From Fontibacter flavus (lineage in GTDB: Bacteria; Bacteroidota; Bacteroidia; Cytophagales; Cyclobacteriaceae): 64,000 nt of DNA. The translations under genes and the position numbers were made by a program. Under the pieces are notes generated by a model. The model saw nothing but the letters and a program-made list of their open reading frames with translations. It did not search any database and was not told where the DNA came from. Location of the stretch: assembly GCF_042432905.1 (NCBI RefSeq), contig NZ_JBHLWI010000006.1:1-64000 (forward strand), read 5' to 3'. Below are positions 53,970-61,347 of this stretch, piece by piece. How positions within the stretch are numbered: position 1 is the first letter of the stretch; each line of letters opens with the position of its first letter.

Positions 53970-54739
53970 GATTCCTGTAATTTATTTGTCAGTGAAACAA
54001 ATTCTTCTACACCCAACTGTTCTGCCCTTTTGTCCAAAATCGGATCTTCCTTAAGTTCATCCGTCAGACCAAAGGACTTTAGACAATTTCTTAGGGTTTT
54101 TCTTCTGGTTCCAAAGCCTTGTTTGACCACTCGGAAAAACAGTTTCTCGTTACAAGCAAGTTGCTGCACATGATTGCGCTTTAACCTGATCACACCAGAA
54201 TTTACCTTTGGAGGGGGATTGAACACACCCGGAGGAACAGTAAACAGGTACTCAATATCATAAAATGCCTGCAATAAGACAGACAAAATACCATAATCTT
54301 TATTGCCTTTTGGGGAAGCAATCCTTTGCGCAACTTCTTTTTGCAACATACAGACCACCTCTGTCACCATATTTCTTTCCTCCAGAATTTTAAAGAAAAT
54401 CTGAGAAGAAATATTGTATGGAAAGTTCCCTGCAACTGCATAGGGCCCTTGCATGATTGATCCAAAATCCTTTTTCAAATAATCCGCCTCAATGATCTTT
54501 TCACTAAGGGATGGATATTTCTGATGGAGATATTGAATGGATTCTGTATCAATATCAACCAAATAAAGATCCCAAGGACCTAACATCAGAAAATCAGTAA
54601 GTACCCCCATACCAGGTCCGATTTCAAGGACTTTTTTGATTCCTTGGTGCCCTGTCACCGCCTTGGCGATTTTTTCAGCGATACTGAGATCCGTCAGAAA
54701 ATGCTGTCCAAGGTGTTTTTTGGGTTTGACCTTCTCCAT
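53957..54739 (-). CDS. rsmA: 16S rRNA (adenine1518/1519-N6) dimethyltransferase
   Basis: From the ATG at 54739 (MEKVKPKKHLGQHFLTDLSI) this KsgA-type enzyme has 260 residues, the family length; the upstream extension is not conserved-looking. It dimethylates two adenines in helix 45 of 16S rRNA late in small-subunit assembly. Motifs are VLEIGPGMGVLTDFL near residue 38 (SAM binding), YLVDIDTESIQYL near 61 and the catalytic NFPYNISSQIFFKIL near 106. The C-terminal region (FRVVKQGFGTRRKTLRNCLK) is complete. It overlaps the mgtE start by 13 bases, so the two are co-transcribed. Confidence 0.96.
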   Translation of the reverse strand: MEKVKPKKHLGQHFLTDLSIAEKIAKAVTGHQGIKKVLEIGPGMGVLTDFLMLGPWDLYLVDIDTESIQYLHQKYPSLSEKIIEADYLKKDFGSIMQGPYAVAGNFPYNISSQIFFKILEERNMVTEVVCMLQKEVAQRIASPKGNKDYGILSVLLQAFYDIEYLFTVPPGVFNPPPKVNSGVIRLKRNHVQQLACNEKLFFRVVKQGFGTRRKTLRNCLKSFGLTDELKEDPILDKRAEQLGVEEFVSLTNKLQESWNQ

Positions 54740-54932
54740 TGCCTTTGCTATGATTATTTTATATAAATTGCAGTTCAAAAATAAGTGATTTATCACAAAG
54801 CCTTACTATAAACCTTGAACTCATTCTCTTCAATTCAGTGACATTTAAATGGCCGGTGAATCAAACCGGGACCAGAAATATGTAGGAGATCATAAAAATA
54901 AATTTTAAAAACGAAGCTATTGTTTAAGTATA

Positions 54933-55958
54933 ATGAACCCAAGAAAAAATAAACCCGTCATCGGAATAAGTATAGGAGATATTAATGGAATCGGACCTGA
55001 AGTTACCATCAAGGCACTTTTGGACAACAGGTTGTTGAAAATGGTCACACCTGTCATATACGGTCATGGAAAGGTAATAACCTTTTACCGTAAGCAGTTG
55101 GAACTTGAAGATTTCAACTTTATGCAAATCCGAAGTATTGAAGAAGTCCACCATAAAAAAATCAATGTCATCAATGTGGTAGAGGAAAGCCCTGAAGTTA
55201 TTCCTGGTGTGGAAACTCAGGAAGCCGGGAAAATGGCATTGGCTGCTTTGGACCACGCCATCAAAGATCTGAAAGATGGAAAAATAGATGGATTAGTAAC
55301 TGCCCCGCTCAACAAAAACAATATCAACAGTCCTGAAAAAAAATTCATTGGTCATACAGAATACCTGACTGAGGCTTTTGAAATAAAGGAAAGCTTGATG
55401 TTTCTCGTTGCAGAAGATATTAGAGTTGGATTGGTGACCGGGCATATGCCATTGAAAAAAGTCGCGCAGCATGTGACAGCCGAAAACATCAGAAAAAAGC
55501 TGGACATCATGCTGAAATCTCTTCAGAATGATTTTGGTATTGGCAAACCAAGAGTGGCAGTTTTAGGTCTTAACCCCCATGCAGGAGAAGATGGCTTATT
55601 GGGAGATGAAGAAGAAAACATCATCAAACCAGTCATTAGGGAATACAAGGACAAAGCGCACTTGGTCTTCGGACCATATTCTTCAGATGGCTTCTTTGGC
55701 ATGATGCACCAAAAAAAGTTTGATGGGGTTTTGGCTATGTATCACGATCAAGGCTTGATTCCTTTTAAATCCCTTGCTTTTGAAACGGGTGTAAATTTCA
55801 CTGCAGGACTACCTATAGTAAGGACTTCTCCAGACCACGGCACAGCCTACAATATCGCGGGTAAAAAAATTGCAGACGACGGTTCAATGAGGGCTGCAAT
55901 CATGGAGGCACATGATATCATCAAAAACAGAGGGGATTGGGAAGTTGAAGAAGACTGA
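54933..55958 (+). CDS. pdxA: 4-hydroxythreonine-4-phosphate dehydrogenase
   Basis: This 341-residue enzyme catalyses an NAD-dependent oxidation in the DXP-dependent vitamin B6 pathway. Family blocks are PVIGISIGDINGIGPEVTIK at the N terminus, DGLVTAPLNKNNINSPEKKF near residue 120 and FIGHTEYLTEAF. The metal and substrate site (TGHMPLKKVAQHVTAENI near 168, HDQGLIPFKSLAFETGVN near 272, RTSPDHGTAYNIAGK near 300) is intact. It is divergent from rsmA, with a 193-base shared upstream region. The terminator after it is shared with the S41 protease gene. No partner pdxJ is visible in the window. Confidence 0.96.
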   Translation: MNPRKNKPVIGISIGDINGIGPEVTIKALLDNRLLKMVTPVIYGHGKVITFYRKQLELEDFNFMQIRSIEEVHHKKINVINVVEESPEVIPGVETQEAGKMALAALDHAIKDLKDGKIDGLVTAPLNKNNINSPEKKFIGHTEYLTEAFEIKESLMFLVAEDIRVGLVTGHMPLKKVAQHVTAENIRKKLDIMLKSLQNDFGIGKPRVAVLGLNPHAGEDGLLGDEEENIIKPVIREYKDKAHLVFGPYSSDGFFGMMHQKKFDGVLAMYHDQGLIPFKSLAFETGVNFTAGLPIVRTSPDHGTAYNIAGKKIADDGSMRAAIMEAHDIIKNRGDWEVEED

Positions 55959-55972
55959 AACATCGACCTAAA

Positions 55973-56007
55973 AACCAAAAAAAAGCGGCAAATGCCGCTT
56001 TTTTTGG
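55973..56007. terminator. Bidirectional intrinsic terminator
   Basis: GCGGC (55985-55989) pairs with GCCGC (55994-55998) around AAAT. The stem is extended by an eight-base A-tract and a seven-base T-tract, so it can serve both pdxA (+) and the S41 peptidase gene (-). Confidence 0.9.
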
Positions 56008-56022
56008 TTTTATAGACCTCAA

Positions 56023-57360
56023 TCAATACATCGGAAACTCTTTTTGCAAGCCTTCAAAAGCATCGATCATTTCCCATATAGGTTTATAATAAGTGGCAGT
56101 CATTCTTGAATTTACCCCACCGTTTCTAATGAAGTCCAGTGCAGCCGCCAACCTTCTTTCTTGCGGGTCTCCCCAGTTTCTTGCAGGATCATCGCCAACT
56201 TTAAAATTAGCCGGGAAACCATCAAAATAATCAGCCCTACCGTCAGCGTTTGCAATGGCGAATGTTATCGGAACCAATTCTACGTCATTTGTAGCCAAAG
56301 TCCTGTTAAATGAAGAAAGTGGAAAAGAGCCCACCGGCTTACCATAAGTATCATCACCAATGATATGCAGGTTCATATATGGATTTAGACAATTAATAAG
56401 CAATTCAGATGCAGAAGCAGAACCTCTAGAAGTAATGAATATAATTCTACTCAAATTCAGATTTCCAACTTTGTTAAAATTAACTGTTCTGTTGTTTTCA
56501 AACTTATTGCCATTGTGCCTATTGGTGTACATCGTTCTGCCAGAAGCTGAAGAAGGCACGAGATAGTTCAGAATCTGTTCTGTAACAGCTACAGATCCTC
56601 CCCCATTGTATCTTAGATCAATGATCAATTCATTTATCCCCTGCTGCTGAAAAAACGCAAATGAGTCATCAACTTCCTGACTTCTTGTGGGCGTAAGGCC
56701 TGCTGTTGCACGGAAACTTTGATACACCCAATGTCCTACTTTTTTGCCATCAACTTCATATACATCTCGGAGTAAAACAGAATTCGTCTGAAATGCTCCT
56801 TTTTCGATAGTTCTAGTGGTTTCAGAGCCATCAGGAAGCTTAAATTTGAAAGTATTTCTAACCCCAACGGTGTTTGCCCCCAAATCAAAAGAATAGCTGC
56901 CATTGCTGTTTCTGTAAGAAGAAATAGGTCTTCCATTAATTTCAATTATTTCCCATCCTCTTTGCCAACCGTCTTTTCCTGCGGGAGCTTCATCGTAAAC
57001 AAAAGCGACAAAAAGACGCTCATTTTCATCAAATGCAAAACTGAATCCATGAGCCCCAGATGCCTGTCCTGTAAAGGAAGCATTAAATGCAGCGCTTGTG
57101 GTCAGGTAAGACCATCTGTCCAGAGGTCTAAACATCAGGTCATTCAACAAATCCGCATTAGAAGCATAACTTGATACATCAACCGATGTAGGCAAATCAT
57201 TCGTCCAGTAATACCATTCCTTCATACTATCAAAAATCGCTTTCTTGATAGTATCTTCTACTTTCACCGGTTCAACTTCTTCTGATTCCGGATTACAGGA
57301 GGAGAATCCTACTACAAACACTAATAAAATACTCCAAATTTTTACTCTAAATGTACTCAT
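56023..57360 (-). CDS. S41-family (C-terminal processing) protease lipoprotein
   Basis: From the ATG at 57360 the protein has 445 residues with a lipoprotein signal (IWSILLVFVVGFSSC). Upstream of the protease core lies a PDZ-like region (FVAFVYDEAPAGKDGWQRGW, EIIEINGRPISSY). The catalytic domain has DLRYNGGGSVAVTEQILNYL near residue 250 and the nucleophile Ser within FITSRGSASASELLINCLNP near 312. A downstream Lys in DDTYGKPVGSFPLS fits the Ser/Lys dyad. Bacteroidota lipoproteins of this kind act in the periplasm or on the surface; the substrate is unknown. A Dabb-domain gene lies just upstream on the same strand. Confidence 0.9.
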   Translation of the reverse strand: MSTFRVKIWSILLVFVVGFSSCNPESEEVEPVKVEDTIKKAIFDSMKEWYYWTNDLPTSVDVSSYASNADLLNDLMFRPLDRWSYLTTSAAFNASFTGQASGAHGFSFAFDENERLFVAFVYDEAPAGKDGWQRGWEIIEINGRPISSYRNSNGSYSFDLGANTVGVRNTFKFKLPDGSETTRTIEKGAFQTNSVLLRDVYEVDGKKVGHWVYQSFRATAGLTPTRSQEVDDSFAFFQQQGINELIIDLRYNGGGSVAVTEQILNYLVPSSASGRTMYTNRHNGNKFENNRTVNFNKVGNLNLSRIIFITSRGSASASELLINCLNPYMNLHIIGDDTYGKPVGSFPLSSFNRTLATNDVELVPITFAIANADGRADYFDGFPANFKVGDDPARNWGDPQERRLAAALDFIRNGGVNSRMTATYYKPIWEMIDAFEGLQKEFPMY

Positions 57361-57411
57361 TGATTTAAGCTGTATTTTTGGACTAATAACGAAGTCCATT
57401 TCATAATAGTT

Positions 57412-57807
57412 TTAAATTACAAAATCATATACTTTCACAGCTGACCATTTGTTTGAATTTCTTTCAATAAACTTCAAATGATCTGGGTCCACTTGGTAGG
57501 CATCCTGATCTTCTTTACTCTTGAAAAACAGGGTACAGGCTACCTGATAACTATGGTCCACCACATCCCTGGCTTCAGTAGGTGCCGGAGTGCCCATGTA
57601 AAATTTATGTACTGTTTTACATTTGCCCAATACCGCGGCTTCATTCATGAAATCTGCTACATTGACACCGTCTTTCAACCAGAAAAACACCTGGTGAATC
57701 ATTTTTTGCTTGTTTGCTTGTTCTGCCATAAGATTAATAGGTAATGTTGCTGCAGCTCCCGCTACAGTTAAGGTTTGGAGAAATTTTCTTCTGGAATTCA
57801 TTTTCAT
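57412..57807 (-). CDS. Dabb (stress-responsive A/B barrel) domain protein with Tat-like signal
   Basis: This 131-residue protein has a twin-arginine type N terminus (NSRRKFLQTLTVAGAAATLP), with the first Met or the one at residue 3 as the start. The rest is one Dabb ferredoxin-like barrel: MIHQVFFWLKDGVNVADFMN, HKFYMGTPAPTEARDVVDHS, and YQVACTLFFKSKEDQDAYQV with a C-terminal H..FIERN. These domains form dimers and bind small molecules; no enzyme activity can be assigned. It is divergent from the aldo/keto reductase gene and co-directional with the S41 protease gene, 51 bases upstream of it. Confidence 0.85.
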   Translation of the reverse strand: MKMNSRRKFLQTLTVAGAAATLPINLMAEQANKQKMIHQVFFWLKDGVNVADFMNEAAVLGKCKTVHKFYMGTPAPTEARDVVDHSYQVACTLFFKSKEDQDAYQVDPDHLKFIERNSNKWSAVKVYDFVI

Positions 57808-57878
57808 ATTTTTAAAGGCATTAAATATAAAAATTTAAATTGCCTGATGAAACAGGTCTCGGAAATAATCGAAACAAA

Positions 57879-58865
57879 ATGAAATACAGAACACTGGGAA
57901 AAACAGGCTGGAATGTCTCTGAGGTATCTCTTGGTACCTGGCAGGTTGGTGGAGGCTGGGGCGGCACATTTGACGAAAAAACGGCACATAAAATCCTTCA
58001 CCATGCAATTGATCAGGGCATCAATTTTATTGATACAGCGGATGTTTATGATGCTGGATTAAGTGAGAAAGTAGTAGGAAAAGTCTTGAGAGAAAGGTCT
58101 GAAATGGTCTATATCGCAACCAAGTGTGGAAGACAGATCAATCCGCACATCGACAAAGGACATACACCTCAGGTATTGAGACAATTCGTAGAAGCTTCAC
58201 TGAAAAACACAGGCTTAGAAACAATCGATCTCATTCAACTGCATTGCCCTCCTAGTTCTGTCTACCAAAGATCGGAGATTTTTGAACTTTTTGAAAAACT
58301 CAAAGAAGAGGGAAAAATCCAGGCGATGGGGGTTAGTGTGGAATTGGTAGATGAAGCTATTACCGCCATGCAGTACGAAATCGTTTCAACCATTCAGATC
58401 ATTTTCAATATGTTCAGACACAAGCCCGCAGAGCAACTCTTCAATAGGCCTGATATCTCCAAATATGGGATCATTGCTAGAGTACCTTTGGCTAGCGGAT
58501 TATTAACCGGTAAGCTTCATTCACATACTGTTTTTGATCCTCAAGACCACCGCACTTTCAATAGAAATGGGGAAGCTTTTGATAAAGGAGAGACTTTCTC
58601 AGGAATTGACTTCCAAAAAGGGCTTTTGGCAGTGGAGGAACTTAAAGATATCTTTAAAGGAAACGAGCCTTTGGCAGCATGGGCAATCAAATGGGTATTG
58701 ATGTTTCCTCAGGTAAGCACTGTTATACCAGGGGCTTCAAAAGTGGAACAGGTTTCTTCTAATCTACAAGCCATGAACTTACCTGAAATAAGTCCAAAAA
58801 AGATGGAAGCGGTAAGAAACATCTACGAAAAATATTTCAAAGCAGATATTCATCCTCTTTGGTAG
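57879..58865 (+). CDS. Aldo/keto reductase
   Basis: From the ATG at 57879 (MKYRTLGKTGWNVSEVSLGT) the protein has 328 residues; the frame from a TTG at 57840 adds 13 with no family features. The TIM-barrel reductase signature residues are visible: Asp and Tyr in FIDTADVYDAGLSEKVVGKV near residue 48, Lys in YIATKCGRQ near 80 and the expected His position in LIQLHCPP near 117. NADPH-binding residues near the C terminus are in STVIPGASKVEQVSSNLQAM. It reduces aldehydes or ketones, possibly sugars, as do the GFO/AKR relatives; the substrate is unknown. It is transcribed away from the Dabb-domain gene. Confidence 0.9.
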   Translation: MKYRTLGKTGWNVSEVSLGTWQVGGGWGGTFDEKTAHKILHHAIDQGINFIDTADVYDAGLSEKVVGKVLRERSEMVYIATKCGRQINPHIDKGHTPQVLRQFVEASLKNTGLETIDLIQLHCPPSSVYQRSEIFELFEKLKEEGKIQAMGVSVELVDEAITAMQYEIVSTIQIIFNMFRHKPAEQLFNRPDISKYGIIARVPLASGLLTGKLHSHTVFDPQDHRTFNRNGEAFDKGETFSGIDFQKGLLAVEELKDIFKGNEPLAAWAIKWVLMFPQVSTVIPGASKVEQVSSNLQAMNLPEISPKKMEAVRNIYEKYFKADIHPLW

Positions 58866-58923
58866 GAAATACTACAGAAAGTGATTGAACTGAAACAACC
58901 TGCTTATACCTGACTTGTAACTT

Positions 58924-60237
58924 ATGCAAATATCCGACTCCCAATCAAAAAAAAACGCAAGGGTCCTTATCATAACCTATTACTGGCCTCCCTCTGCAGG
59001 ATCAGGAGTTCAGCGATGGTTGAAATTTGCAAAATATTTGCCTGAATTTGGTTGGGATCCGGTGATTTTCACTCCAGAAAATCCTGATTTTGAACTTAAA
59101 GATGAAACTTTATTGTCGGAAATCAGTGCACAAACAGAGGTCTTGAAATTTCCGATATGGGAACCCTACAATCTTTTTAGAAAACTCAAAAGAGAAAAAG
59201 CCGGAGATACTTCCAAAGTTTTGGAAAAGTCAAAAAGGAGCTTGATGGACAAGTTTGGAATTTGGCTTAGGGCAAATGCCATTATCCCTGATCCACGGGT
59301 ATTCTGGGTGAAACCTTCGGTAAATTTCCTTCTTGACCTGGTCAATTCAGGACAATTTCAGGCTATCATCACTACCGGTCCTCCCCACAGTCTTCACTTG
59401 ATTGGATTGCAGCTTCATCAAAAACACAAAATACCCTGGTTAGCAGATTTCAGGGATCCTTGGTCAAAATGGGAATTTCTTGACACATTACCCATGACTT
59501 CATGGGCAAGAAGAAAACACGAAAAACTTGAAAAAAAGGTCTTATCAAAGGCAACTGCGATAAGCACCATTAGTCCTATTTTTCAATCAGAGATGGAAGC
59601 CTTATCGAACAGAAAGGTAGACCTTCTGACCAATGGTTTTGATGAAGATGACCTTCCTGACGATTGGACTAAAAGAATTCCCTCCTCAAGTTCCTTTGAA
59701 ATTGTCTATACAGGAGTTATTGATGCGATTAGAAATCCAATCCCTTTTCTGGAAGCCATGAAGTCCAGCTTAGCGCACAATAAGGGAAATGTCATGCTTC
59801 GGTTTGTAGGAAAAGTTTCAGATGGCGTGAAGACCTATATTCAAGCAGACGACTGGCTTTCGGCACATGTCAAGTTGGAAGGATACGTAAGCCATGAAAA
59901 GGTATTTGATTTCTACGGACAAGCCCATTTATTACTGTTGATTCTAACGGACACCAAAAATGCTAAAGGTAATATTCCGGGTAAACTTTTTGAATATATG
60001 GCTACAGGCAAACCGATCATTGCTTTGGGAGACCCGGATGGAGATGCCGCCGGAATTCTTCAAAAAGCTAACGCAGGAAAAGTTTATGCACACAGTGATA
60101 TGGAAGGAATCAGGAAATTTCTTAGGGATTTCGAACCTGAGGTAAATCATACACCCTCTCCTGAAATCCAACAATATTCCCGTAAAAACCTGACCAAACA
60201 GTTGGCAATGATCCTTGACAGAATTTCCGACAAATAG
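58924..60237 (+). CDS. Glycosyltransferase, GT4-like, outside the polysaccharide locus
   Basis: This 437-residue protein has the N-terminal domain seen in lone Bacteroidota glycosyltransferases (RVLIITYYWPPSAGSGVQRW, then PEFGWDPVIFTPENPDF). Membrane-proximal features are ITTGPPHSLHLIGLQL and WLADFRDPWSKWEF. The C-terminal GT-B domain has LTNGFDEDDL, IVYTGVIDAIRNPIPFLEA, LLLILTDTKNAKGNIPGKLF and EYMATGKPIIALGDPDG. It probably makes a cell-surface glycan, but no polysaccharide partner is adjacent, so its pathway is open. The start is the ATG 58 bases after the reductase gene. Confidence 0.87.
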   Translation: MQISDSQSKKNARVLIITYYWPPSAGSGVQRWLKFAKYLPEFGWDPVIFTPENPDFELKDETLLSEISAQTEVLKFPIWEPYNLFRKLKREKAGDTSKVLEKSKRSLMDKFGIWLRANAIIPDPRVFWVKPSVNFLLDLVNSGQFQAIITTGPPHSLHLIGLQLHQKHKIPWLADFRDPWSKWEFLDTLPMTSWARRKHEKLEKKVLSKATAISTISPIFQSEMEALSNRKVDLLTNGFDEDDLPDDWTKRIPSSSSFEIVYTGVIDAIRNPIPFLEAMKSSLAHNKGNVMLRFVGKVSDGVKTYIQADDWLSAHVKLEGYVSHEKVFDFYGQAHLLLLILTDTKNAKGNIPGKLFEYMATGKPIIALGDPDGDAAGILQKANAGKVYAHSDMEGIRKFLRDFEPEVNHTPSPEIQQYSRKNLTKQLAMILDRISDK

Positions 60238-60337
60238 TTCTGTTGTCACGCGTTTTCGAACGCGGGACTATGAATCAAGAGTTTTTAACTCAAATAATCC
60301 AAAAATTATACTGAGAAAAAGAGCTGGAAACCCAACA

Positions 60338-60380
60338 TCCAATGTCCAGAGTTAGAAACTCTGGACATTGGAAACTTTTA
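60338..60380. terminator. Long inverted repeat between convergent genes, probable terminator
   Basis: TCCAATGTCCAGAGTT (60338-60353) pairs perfectly with 60357-60372 around a three-base AGA loop, giving a 16-base-pair stem. CTTTTAG follows on the plus strand, which would end the glycosyltransferase transcript. Its mixed composition is unusual, so a dispersed repeat is an alternative. Confidence 0.65.
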
Positions 60381-60387
60381 GTCAAAA

Positions 60388-61341
60388 TCAAAATACTTCC
60401 TTCGCTATTCTATATGTAGCTTCGGCTTTACTCATCGTATAATAATGTAAGACAGGAACTCCATTGGCTATCAACTCCTTACTTTGATGAATTGCCCATT
60501 TGACACCAACTTCCCTTACATCTGCATTTGTCTTGCATTTTTCCAATTCATCCATCAGGTCATCCGGCAAATCCAAAAAGAAAGTTCGGGGAAGCATGGT
60601 AATCTGTCCCAAGGTCGTGATGGGTTTAATACCTGGAATAATAGGCACATTGATCCCCATTTCTCTTACCTTTTTCACAAAGTCAAAAAACTTTTGATTG
60701 TCAAAAAACATTTGGGTGACAATGTATTCAGCTCCGGCATCTACTTTTTCTTTGAGATGCTTCAGATCAAACTTCAAACTAGGAGCCTCAAAGTGCTTTT
60801 CAGGATAACCTGCTACGCCTACACAAAAATCAGTCTGAAAACCTGTTTCGGTTTCCTCGTGTAAGTACCTGCCATGGTTCATATCTACTATCTGTTTGAC
60901 CAAATCTTTGGTGTAGGCATGACCATTAGGTTCGGGCACAAACTTATTTTCACTCTTTGGGGCATCTCCCCTCAGTGCCAGGATATTCTGCACTCCTATG
61001 AAATTCAGATCAATAAGCGCATTTTCTGTTTCTTCTTTGGTGAAGCCTCCACAAAGCAGATGCGGCACGGCCTCTACCTTAAACCTATTCATGATGGCCG
61101 CACAGATCCCTACCGTACCTGGTCTTTTTTTGGTGGATACTTTTTCCAATAAGCCATTTGGATGTTTTTTATAAATATACTCTTCTCTATGATAAGTAAC
61201 ATCTACAAACGGTGGATCAAATTCCATCAAAGGCTCTATGCCCTCACAAAGATCTTTTAAACTCTGGCCTTTGAGAGGAGGTAATATTTCGAAAGAAAAC
61301 AAAGGCTTCTTTGCCTGATTGATATAGTCAGTAATTTTCAT
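60388..61341 (-). CDS. metF: Methylenetetrahydrofolate reductase
   Basis: This 317-residue FAD enzyme makes 5-methyltetrahydrofolate, the methyl donor for methionine synthase. Family blocks are FEILPPLKGQSLKDLCEGI near residue 17, VTYHREEYIY near 49, NILALRGDAPK near 119 and YIVTQMFFDNQKFFDFVKKV near 200. The motif IPGIKPITTLGQITMLPRTF near 236 is conserved. It follows metH by six bases on the same strand, so the two are one operon that completes homocysteine remethylation. No SAM riboswitch is visible here; the metH leader is outside the window. Confidence 0.96.
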   Translation of the reverse strand: MKITDYINQAKKPLFSFEILPPLKGQSLKDLCEGIEPLMEFDPPFVDVTYHREEYIYKKHPNGLLEKVSTKKRPGTVGICAAIMNRFKVEAVPHLLCGGFTKEETENALIDLNFIGVQNILALRGDAPKSENKFVPEPNGHAYTKDLVKQIVDMNHGRYLHEETETGFQTDFCVGVAGYPEKHFEAPSLKFDLKHLKEKVDAGAEYIVTQMFFDNQKFFDFVKKVREMGINVPIIPGIKPITTLGQITMLPRTFFLDLPDDLMDELEKCKTNADVREVGVKWAIHQSKELIANGVPVLHYYTMSKAEATYRIAKEVF

Positions 61342-61347
61342 AATTCA

